From Branchiostoma floridae (Eukaryota > Chordata > Leptocardii > Amphioxiformes > Branchiostomatidae): DNA of 64,000 bases. Both the position numbers and the translations under genes were made by a program. The stretch covers positions 19,338,496 to 19,402,495 of the forward strand of contig NC_049982.1 of the NCBI RefSeq assembly GCF_000003815.2, in the 5' to 3' direction. Below are positions 28,501-39,100 of this stretch, piece after piece (position 1 is the stretch's first letter; every line of letters starts with the position of its first letter). The notes beneath the pieces were generated by a model. It did not search any database, was not told where the DNA came from, and saw only the letters and a program-made list of their open reading frames with translations.

Positions 28501-31500
28501 CATTTTGAAATCCTGTCTTCATGTAAACTCCGTAAGTTTGACTGTAGAAACTTGGTAAACATGACTATAAACTCTGCTCTACTTCACTCTTGTTATTTTT
28601 TTTTTAACCGATAAGTGCCAAAATGTATACCCCTGCCAATATAATATGGTCATTTTCTTCTGGAAGGTCCTTGGGTCCACTGATATTTTTCAGGTCTGGT
28701 TCTTCAGACCAGTCCAACAAGAAACTGGTTTTGTACTAGTACATTATACACATGTTAGATTTACTTAAACCATTACTAAATCTTGTGATTTTGTCTCCTA
28801 CTTGTAGATACACAGGCCCTGAAGGTCCAAGTGGCTTTGGATTTGAGTTGACAATCCGACTGAAGAAAGAGACAGGTGAAACAGCCCCACCCACCTGGCC
28901 TGCTGCCCTGATGCAGACCCTGGCTAGATACGTCTTCCAGTCAGGTGAGGAGAGCAATCGTAAGGACATTTTTCTACATTTCATTGTGTGTGTCTTATTA
29001 CTGTGTGTTGTGTGGAGACAAAATCCATGTTGCGTCTGTTTCACATGAAGTTTTAGGTAGAGAAAGAGATAGCAAGTCAAAACAGGAAGAATTGTTTCCT
29101 TGACGTGTAAAGACCTCAGGTGGCTTTTAGAATGACATGCACTGAGTTTCCCTTGTAGTTTATTCCTGCAGTTACAACTAGTAGTACAAGTTTTAGTTTA
29201 TTTGTTAAGAAATAGGAAANNNNNNNNNNNNNNNNNNNNNNNNNNNNNNNNNNNNNNNNNNNNNNNNNNNNNNNNNNNNNNNNNNNNNNNNNNNNNNNNN
29301 NNNNNNNNNNNNNNNNNNNTGCAGGTCTAGAATAAGACAAACGTGATTTTGATCATTCTTTTGTTCATACTAGTTAAAAGGCTTGGGATTGATGACTGTA
29401 TGGTGTGTTAGTTATGGATCAGTTAACATATATAAAGGTATATGATGATATTGTTGTGTATGCCAGACTTCATCATTACATTGTTGGCCCATAGAAAATG
29501 TCCTGTGTGCTGGTGATCATGTGTCGTGGCACAATGCTCTGGACAGTAGCGAGTCCCGTATCCAGCACATGCTGATGGCAGAGGACCCTCTCCTCCAGTC
29601 TATCATGTCTCCCATGGGCACCATCAACTTCATACAGGTTGGGACCATACATATGTAATACACAAACAATTGTCATCACTGTTAAACATAGAGCTTATGG
29701 TTATCATCAGTGCATATTTCCTGCTGATTTTCAATCAGATTTTCTGTTGACCACGTGCATGGCTTTATGTGTATGCAAGAGGAAATGTAAAAGCAGACAT
29801 GTTAAACCTATACTGCTGGATGTTGTAAAAATTTGCAAAAGTACATGTGTATTGGTGGCTGTAATGGTGACCGATGCCGTGTTATTGACTTTGGCATGTT
29901 GTTATTTCCCAACTTAGATTATCGGAGTGACTGCGGAGGAGCTGCAGGCTGCACAGAGATGGAACGGGCCTGGTATCCTGGAGCTGCTGCGCAATGTGCC
30001 AGTGTAGGTATCTGGTAATGCACGGGATTTAATTTCACTGTAGGGAGAAGATGGGGGTGTTTGCAGTGGCAGGAGCCACGCAAGTCTCTGGCCTAGTTTT
30101 GTGATCTTACAAGACTTGGCCATCCTCTGAAAAATTTGGAGGTACATGTTAAGTGTTTTCAAGAGTCACTGATTGAAGACTTATTCTATTGACAAAGCTG
30201 GTTATGTTGTTGATGATGTTCTCCTGTCATCCCACAGTGCAGGGGGACCCTGGCTCCTCACCGACATGAGAAGAGGTGAAACCATCTTTGAGAAGGATCC
30301 ACAACTTCAGGTTAGTAAGACAAATCTTGGATGCAATTTTCAGCTCTTTCTTCTGTTGGAACTTCATCAGTATGCCGAAGCAGGGTTGGACAAGTCATTG
30401 CCTGATTGGGCAAGCGCATGTTGTCCTGAACTATTTGGGTAGATATTGGTCTAATACCCTGAATAAATTGTGCCCCACCCGGTCTTGTACAACAATGTAG
30501 TTAAAATAGAAGTTCTTTTTTTACTGAAAAATAGAAAAAAATATTTTTTTGCTGTAGGTAAAAAAGTATAGAAATACATTATTGAAATTTTGACCAGGGA
30601 AAAGTTGTTTCAGGCAAGTGACCATGTACCTACCCAAAAGGGCCTGTGAATTTTTGAAAACTTGTCCAACCCTACTCCAAATTAGTATTAGTTGCAGCAA
30701 ACGTTGGCAGGGAAAGAACTAAGGAGCGCAATTTATTTTTACTCCAGAGATTTTCTAGATAATGTTTGAAGTTCTGTTGTATGCAGTGATGTCTCACTTG
30801 TTTGTGTGTGTGTGTGTAGGAGGTTGTGGAGAGAGGCATCGAGACTGAGGGCTCCAACCTGAGCGGTGTGAGTGCGAAGTGCAGCTGGGAGGAGATGGAG
30901 GAGTCACGGGAGGAAAGAGAAGAATCAGAGGAGACAGTCAGACAGCGTATAACACCACATGGTGAGTGGCTGAAGGTCAACAACATGTTGGGTGTCTTCC
31001 AATAGGTGGCTTCTTTATATTATTACGGAATGTTAGGGGTGGGTACCACTATGGCATGCCGGTGCAAAACCGTTTTTTCTTGTTGGACCAGTCCAGAAAA
31101 ATGGACCTGAAAAGAATTAATGGACCGGACTTTGGATTGATTAGAAAATGGCCAGATTAGATTGGCAGGCATTCTCACATTTTGGGGCTTACCTGTCTGA
31201 GAAAATAATAAGATAGAGTGAATTAGAGTTGATAGGCATTTTACCAAGTTTCTACAGTCAAACTTGGTCTAAGTTAGCAAAGTGTTATTCACATGAACAT
31301 GAATTTAGGATTTTAAAGTGCCAGCAGATGTCAGATACTCTGTATGTAGCAAATTGAACCATTGATTTGAGTATCACCCATTCACAGTTTTCACTGACAA
31401 TTAGGTCCAGGCTCAGGTTTTGACTATTGGACCTGAACCTCTGGACCTGAACCGTACCTGTACCTGAATATTCTGTACTGGTACCCACCCCTACCAAGTG

Positions 31501-33855
31501 GTGACTATCTACCTTCCCAGAATGCATCAAAACACATCCAACAATTCACACCCCAGATGGCTTACTGTGGCCCACAATCATATGGATTTCTTATGTTACC
31601 TTTCAAAATACAGCATCTAGTATAATATTATCAGTATATTTTTAAATTCTTGAATTGTCAACAGACTCAATTAGTCCATGAGAACGTCTTGATCTTTGTT
31701 ACTTGCCTACAACTTTATAAATTGTGTGATAAACATTGATGCAACATTCAGGTCAAAAATTGTTCCCAAACTTCACCAAATAGCAGTGTTTTTCTCAAAA
31801 CAGCATTAATTGATGATGCTATACTACTTGCGCATCGGAAAAACATAGAAGCACTAAAAAGCACTCATGGAAAAGTAAAGAAAATGATATTTGTCGACAA
31901 TTATTACAAAAACAATATATCAAATATCATTTTCTTTACTTTCCCATGAGTGCTTTTTGGTGCATTTGTGTTTTTCTGATGCGCAAGTGGTATGATATCA
32001 TCAATCAATAGTATTATCAGAGAAACACTGCTGTTTGGTGAAGTTTGGGAACAATTTTTGACATGAATCTTTGCATTAATGTTTATCACACAATTTATTA
32101 AGTGTTGTACAAAAGTAACAAAAATCGACATTCTCATGGACCATTTGAGTCTGTTGACAATTAAAGAAAATAAAGATTTGCTGATAATATTATACTAGAT
32201 GCTGTATTTTGAAAGGTAACATAAGAAATCCATATGATTGTGGGCCACAGTAAGCCATCTGGGGTGTGTATTGTTGGATGTGTATTGATGCATTCTGGGA
32301 AGGTAGATAGGCACCACCTGCACCCCTACTGAAGGTTGTACTGAAGGAACTACAAGGAAGGGTATGAGCTCTATTTACAACAAGTTCTTTTTCCCCAAGG
32401 ATCCAGTATACGTGTTACCTATAACTTTCCTTTACTACAGAATCTGAGCAAATCAAGGCCGAGCTGCGGAGGGGGCTGATGGGACAGCATGGATCAGGAG
32501 CTGCTGGGTTTGGGACCGGGGCAGGTGCTGACTTCACTGATCATGTCAACCACAACACTGACAGGTATGGGGCTGTTTGGTACAAGAAGAATGTCATTGT
32601 ACAAGACATGAAAAGTATACTAGCTTTATCAACAAGTCATCTATAATATTGCTGAATGTTGTGTACATTATGAGACAAATGAATTGACTGTTTAAATGAC
32701 TTGCTGTTTGTAGAGAGAGAAAAGACTCCCTGAGCAGTTCAGGCAGTACAGAAGAGGTGAAGCCAGGCGAGCTACAGAGGAGCCAGACCATGGATGCTGT
32801 ACATATCAAAATTAACAAGGAGGCTGGGACTCTACTGCCACTAGTCATGAGGTAAGGACAGTGTGTCTGTGAACTAGCAAAACTGTCTGTTACATCCTGG
32901 TGATGCTATAGTTTTCTGCCATGTAAAAGTTGCAATGGTATGTGGAATACTCATGCCTGTATATATGTTCAGGGGGAGATTGAAACACGGACGCCACTTC
33001 ACGTTCAAGGATGTGTCGGGGAATTCAGCAATAACGTTTGTGTCACCGAGAGTCATGGGAGCCATAGCAGACGAAAGTCATCCTTATGCCTCTAGAGGGC
33101 CATGGTTACAGGTAAGCTGAATGCAAGAACCTCTTGAATATCCTAGAATTTTGTATTTTGTAGCTAACAGCTTCTTCACTCTTTTTGCTGTCATTGCTTT
33201 TACAAAGAATATTGTTCTTAGTTACTACAAGTACTGTGGCAGTAGGGCACTAGATGAATTTCTGGCATTGTTTCTATTACTGTATACAATTTTAATTGAA
33301 TATCAAAATACTTAAAGGTGAAGTAGCTTATGTAGAAAGCAGCAAGTAAAATGAATATTATTGAAGTAATGTATTAACATATTTGATTCTATAGGTTCTT
33401 ATACCGGAAGATTTTCTAGAAGCTGTCATAAAAGACTTGGAGGAGCTGTCCAGCACTGAGGAAGTAAGACTCTTTGCAACTTTGTAATCTTATGTTTTAA
33501 TGATATGGCTTAGCTTCCAACATGAAAATTCCTCAACATGAAAAGTGTAATTGACATTATGCCTGTCTAAGTCTTGTTTGGAAAAATTGCCTTAGATTTA
33601 TTGTGATTTTTATGTAATGGATAACTAAAAAATTGTTCTCAAAGGGATAAAGATGGTACCTTTGACAGTTTGAGAAGCAAGTGTGTCTTTGATTTTATTG
33701 CTATAAGACATGATATTCAGCTGTGTAGCATCTCTGTGCACGCGTAACTTACATGTATGTCATCTGTGTATTGTGTTCCCCAGCTTGTGGTGCCAAAGCA
33801 GTACAGATGGAGGGAGAAGGGGTTGACCATTAGTATCCTACCTGATGACTGGTGA
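25514..33855 (+). CDS. SUFU: Suppressor of fused, complete 12-exon gene
   Basis: SUFU binds GLI transcription factors and holds them in the cytoplasm or in repressor form until Hedgehog signalling releases them. Coding exons: 25514-25725, 28259-28393, 28808-28944, 29495-29637, 29918-30003, 30238-30310, 30820-30961, 32441-32564, 32714-32851, 32973-33111, 33395-33463, 33784-33855. All introns are GT-AG, phases agree, and the product is 489 residues, against 484 in human, which also has 12 exons. The N-terminal domain includes YADQPNPLQVTAVVKYW, GGPDPLDYISMY, HWHYVSFGLSDLYGD, GPSGFGFELT and GDHVSWH. After GGPWLLTDMRRGETIFE comes the C-terminal part with SNLSGVSAKCSW, an acidic linker, an RKDSL stretch like the phosphorylated region of vertebrate Sufu, RGRLKHGRHF and HPYASRGPWLQ. 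The N-terminus is rich in proline, histidine and methionine. The in-frame sequence before 25514 lacks another ATG. Confidence 0.97.
29220..29319. other. Assembly gap (100 N)
   Basis: A 100-base N run in SUFU intron 3. Exons 3 and 4 join in frame, so no coding sequence seems lost. Confidence 0.95.
30803..30819 (+). repeat. (TG)7 tract forming the SUFU exon 7 splice acceptor
   Basis: Seven TG units run directly into TAG, and exon 7 starts at 30820. The usual pyrimidine tract is replaced by alternating TG, with only CTTGTTT upstream. Confidence 0.85.
31034..31493. repeat. MITE-like element in SUFU intron 7
   Basis: A 15-base terminal repeat, TAGGGGTGGGTACCA, stands at 31034-31048 and inverted at 31479-31493. 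The interior has blocks of GGACC-type sequence and no coding capacity. TAGGGGTG ends are common in hAT-type elements, so that class is the best guess. Its right end touches the large palindrome that follows. Confidence 0.6.
31495..32320. repeat. 826-base near-perfect palindrome (foldback element) in SUFU intron 7
   Basis: Two arms of about 400 bases are reverse complements with scattered mismatches; the turn is near 31908. Paired landmarks are CTATCTACCTTCCCAGAATG at about 31505 against CATTCTGGGAAGGTAGATAG at about 32290, and GATATTTG at the centre. The ends read CAAGTGGTG and, inverted, CAGGTGGTG. CACCCCTAC occurs directly before (31486-31494) and directly after (32321-32329), a probable 9-base target duplication. 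Long arms with a 9-base duplication suggest a Mutator-like or foldback element; an 8-base hAT-type duplication is the alternative. Confidence 0.85.
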
Positions 33856-35895
33856 CATGGAAGGTGTGGGTTGTAAAAAGCCTTGTTGTATGTAAATGAC
33901 CAGTACCAGTAGAAACTGTTTTTGAGCAGTGTTTACTCTATTTTGAAATTGTGATAAAGATGCTATGAATAGAGAGAATATCATACATTTTCCCCAATTT
34001 TCTGGATAGGAATGGGAAGAGAAAAAAGGGAAAATATGTTTGGAATGAAAGTTTAGTCCTGAAGCTTTAACTATTTAAGTTCCTCGACATATGGTTTTAG
34101 TACAAGTATGCTATGTTGACTCCAGAATAGAACATATGTGTCAATTTCTTTAGAGGCTATGCCAATTATTTTCCTGTGAAATACTGAGGGTATTTATGCT
34201 GTTCACAAAAGCATATTAACATGAAGAAAAGGGTTATATAGATGACTGTAATGCCATAGATGTGCCACAACATCACTGTATCGAGTTGTGACACTTGCCA
34301 GTCCCTCTTCGGGTGAGAGGCTACAGGAATTGTTGCACTGTACATATTCTGCCAGACTATACACATACTGATGACCAAACGGCAACACTACACTTCACAA
34401 TGTTAGTAGTTTATTTATCAACTTTGTTTTAAGCACCATCAGTTCTAAATGTTCTATCTCCATTCATTGGAATCATACATGTCAGACTTTTCATATTTTT
34501 GGAATTATACAAATGCTTGATACAAATTCATTCTTTTTCTTGGAACCATACAAATTCTTCATACAAACTGTTCAACCTTGTAATAACGAAAGATTATCAA
34601 GACACTCACAATGTGGAATATGGATATATAAGTAAGGATTGTGAGAGATGTCAGTACAAACATGTGTATATTGAGTCCCAGTGAAATGTTTTCCTAGTGG
34701 GAAGTTTCCTCTCCATTGTAGGAAATGACAGGCTATTTCAGCTTTTGTGAATGTTGAGGACTTTGATGATTCCTTTTATTTTATTTTTTATTTTTTTGTA
34801 ATTTTTTAAGGAAAGCCCAGTTGGCCATTCAATTATTTAAGCAGTTTGTTTTGTGAATCCTGCTTGTACATGTATGGTATGGACTGCTTTTATTTTGTAC
34901 TTGTAACATCTTCAACATGATCAATACATGCTTTGCTTTGGTATTCATATTTGTATGTAAGGACAGGGAAATTACTTGTTTTGCTGCTGAAGTTGCTTTC
35001 ATTTTAATGGTTACTGTTTATTGATAATGTTACAGTGTTTCTATTAGCTATGCTGTCTGCAGTATCACAATTATACTTGAAAGTATTATGTAGAGTAAAG
35101 AATCTAAAGATGGACTTTTGCTCTATTGAATTTTGAATTCACAAAATAGTATTGTTTTCTACAAACAGCAAATGGTTTTTGAGATTTAGGAATATAGAAA
35201 GGTTGTTTCATGTTTTTGTGATCTCAGCCATCATTGACTAGTGCCTTACAAGTGAACTTGTATGAACTTTACTCCAAACTCACAATTCTGAATTGCTGCT
35301 TCATTGTTTCTCGGCAAGACAAGACCAATGTTTGTTGATTCTCGTTGAAGAACATTTCACCTTGTATGTCTGTGGCTGGTGCCTCAACATTTCTGAACAC
35401 TTGGCATGAATTGTTTAGTCATGTAACTCCATACCATAGTACACCAAATGTGGTCATTTTTCTTGCTCTTGTCTCAAGCATTGCCTTATAGATGTACAGA
35501 AAGTATTTTTCATATAGCACATAGGAAATGTAGTTTTCTAGTTGCTGCTTTGCCAAGGAAACTGTAAATATACGCTGTTTTATGTCCAGACGTGAGTCTT
35601 TCTGAGTCATGAGTTCTTTGTGCACATTGTACTTAATGTTTGCAAATGTCTGTCTATTCTATTTTATTCTAAAGAATACATTCTGGGACTTGAACCTTTC
35701 CTGTCTTAATTGGATCGCGTCTTTGTACACAGAGTCTATTCAAGCGATCATTGTTTTTCAAACATGTTGATTGAGAGTCCACAAGTCTTGAGAAGGATAT
35801 ACATGATAGTTATCAATATGGATGCCAAATGCCAGTACCCTTCCCCTCTCATTGAGGCTACATGTTATCCCCCACTTGTTCCCAGAGCCACTATA
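33856..35895. other. SUFU 3' UTR and convergent spacer; no other gene seen
   Basis: AT-rich sequence after the SUFU stop. I found no canonical AATAAA on the plus strand close to the stop, so the SUFU 3' end is not placed. Open frames on both strands are short and unrecognised. Confidence 0.45.
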
Positions 35896-36137
35896 CTAGC
35901 CTGGTATCCAGCTGTGTTGTAGCTCCCAAGTCTCTTCTGTCCTCTCCGCAAATAGGACAGAAGAGACTCAGGAGCTATAATACGACTGGATACCAGGCTA
36001 GGACTCTCCTGTACCCGTGCTGGCTCGTGACGTCTCACAAAAAAATACCAAATCACAACTCTGATTAGCTAAACTATGGATCGTAGGGAGAGGACAGAAG
36101 AGACTCTGGAGCTATAATATGATTGAATACCACGCTT
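35896..36137. repeat. Short foldback element plus half copy, 3' of GH1 gene D
   Basis: 35896-36001 is a hairpin: CTAGCCTGGTATCCAG at the left end returns inverted as CTGGATACCAGGCTAG at the right. The arms also share AGTCTCTTCTGTCC, and there are about 10 unpaired bases in the turn. A diverged half copy follows at about 36083-36137 (GGACAGAAGAGACT onward). The hairpin ends 170 bases past the stop codon of gene D, so it may lie in that gene's 3' UTR. Confidence 0.75.
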
Positions 36138-36170
36138 CCATTATACAACAATTGCAGCTAAAATGATACC

Positions 36171-39100
36171 CTACAGCTCGTCTATGACAACACTGCCATT
36201 CCAACATTTTCCCCACATTTCCCGGACCATCTTGGTGACCTCCGCTCCCTCAGGGTAGCCGTTGTTGGCGATGATGTCCCTGTAGAACTTGGCAGACTGC
36301 TTGGGTGTCCGAAACCTGTTTGGGTTGATGAAGTTAACATGGTGCATTCCGAAGCGTTGAGTGTAGCCAGCTTCCCACTCCATGTTGTCCATGATGGACC
36401 AGGCAGTGTAGGCTCGAACCCTCACCTTGTCATAGTTGATAGCTGCAGGACAATAAAGGAAATGTGCACAGCAATTTGGTAAGATTTAATACCAATAGAA
36501 TAGGAAGACATGAATATAGGACATGAATATTGTATAAATATTTTGATTGTTTTCATTCACTAATACTTTACTTGAATTGTTTCTATGCTCTTCTGCTACC
36601 TATTCCACAAGGCAATCAGAGATGGCAATGTCTGGCTTGCCACCTGGATGTTGGCAGGCTGCTATGTGTGTGTGACTTATCAGACAAGCAATGCAGACAA
36701 GTAACTGAGAACAATGATTCATAGAGTAGGCTAGGGGTGAAGCAATAACATCTATTCAATGAATGCATGTTACCTGCAGTTGTTTTTTTTTTTTTTTTTT
36801 AATTTTTTTTCACATTTTATTCTTTATTCACAATGTTACAATCAATGATACAATGAAGTGTGTAAGTAACCATGGTAACAAACAATAACAAAATAGATTA
36901 CGTCAAATATACACATATATATAACGAGTTATTATATTTTACATGTCCCCTGACTTCAGTACTACACTAGTACTGTCTGAAAAAAGAATGAACGTTGGCA
37001 CTAAAGAACTTAGCTCCTCTCCCTTTATAAAATGCAACAAGTAAGTGCTTACGAAGGGAGAACAAAAGTATTAAATGGCAAGCATCGAAATACAAATAAA
37101 AAGCGGATACATCTGCATCTCAACAGTACCAGTCATATTGCCAGCTTGTGGGCAAGACAGCAATTACTCAAGACTTTGTTCTTCTTATTTCATACTATAT
37201 ATGTTCAGAAACATGGATATTTCAATTTATGTGCGACATTAACTTTAGGTCTGTCAAAAATGTTTGAAATATGTTGCTGTATAACTCTGTATTAGTATCT
37301 ATATGTCTCAACCACTGTTTAAAAATAGAGAACTTTGCAATCGAGATTATCCTGTTAACAGACCATATATTACTGATTCCAAGAAATATAAGTGGTTTTG
37401 TTATTGTGACATGTAATCCTTTTCGATACAACACATTTCCAACATCCTTCCAAAACAACCCCAGCTTTCTACAGTTATAGAACATATGGACATAGGTGTC
37501 TTTTTCATTGCATAGTGTGCATGCAGGGCTGTATATTTCACCCAGTTTGTTTTTAATTTGCCACTTATTTAGTTTTAATCCACAGGGTAAAATGTTGTGC
37601 AGGAGTTTGAAATTAAGTTCTTTTAATTTGTTCTCTTTTAATGTTAACAATTAAATTTTTCCAAATTAACTTCTTATCTAAAATTGTAACATCAAGTAGT
37701 TCAATCCACTTATCAATACATTTACTTTCTATAACATTCTGTGATTTTATCTGGTTATAAAGACTCCTAGAGGTGAGTTTGTCTAGGGGAACAAATACAG
37801 TCTTCAAAATTCCAAGCTGATTTGGTTGGACATCAACATCTGTATGCTGATCCCCAACCTGGCTCAACAATGCTTTCCAATGCCCTGGTATAGCAACCCA
37901 TACATTATTATGTTCAGCTAGGAAATTCCTGGTGTTATATAATTTCAAAAATAAATCTTGTGCGTTTATATATTTCCCTTGCATGAAAACATCTCGAATA
38001 TGTATGAGGTCACACTCAATCCAGTGTTTATAATACAAAGTTCTATTACCCAGTTTAATATACTGATTTCCCCATATTACCTCATTCATGATCTCTTTTG
38101 CTGTTTCTGGTACCTTCTTTACCCCTCCACCTGCTTGATGCCAGGCCAATATTATCTCCTTATAAAAGGTTGGCATAACTGGTAGTTTGGGGCAGTCCCC
38201 CTTCCTACAAAAGTTCATATTGAAAATCAAATTATCTATTCCACACTGACTGAAATAGTATTTTGGGATAAGTTTCCATTGCACATTATGTCCTTGGTTG
38301 AGTCTCTTTACCCAAAGGGCTAAGAAGCCCTGGTGTTGGGCTCTCAAATCAACCATACTTATCCCTCCATCACTGTGGTCTCTGATCATACATTTTCTAC
38401 TTATCTTATCTTTCTTTCCATCCCATATAAAGGTCCAACATTCCTTTTCTACAGTTTTAAGTACCCATTCTGGAGTGTCTATGTTCATCAAATTGTATGT
38501 AATCAGAGATAGTGCTAACTGTTTCACAACGGTTATTTTTCCATAGAGTGTTAGTTTTCTATTTTTCCATAGGTTAAATACATTCTTCAATCTTTCTATT
38601 TTCTTTTCCCAGTTCAACAACTCACAAACACGAGGATCATGTCCAAAGTAGACCCCAATTGCCTTAACTGGTCCTTTGGTCCATTGTAAACCCAACATAC
38701 ACTTCTCTTTATTTTCCCATGATCCTATCCACATAGCTTGAGTTTTATTTTGATTAAGTTTTGTCCCAGCTACCCTTCCAAAGTCAATGATAAGTTTTAC
38801 TGCATTTTCTATTGAACTTTCATCTGCAAGAACTAAAGTGGTATCATCAGCAACTTGTGTTATCTTTATTTCTTCTGAACCTTCCGCATGTGGAACTGTG
38901 ATACCTCTGACACTTTGAGATTTTCTTAATTTAGTAGACAAAATTTCAGTAACCAGTATGAACAATAAACATGATAGAGGACAGCCTTGTCTTATTCCTC
39001 TTTCCAGTGCGAAGGGTTCAGAGATCCAACCATTATTCAATATACTACTGTGGGTATCTTTATAAAGGATGCGAATCCATTGAGTGAAATTTGGACCAAA

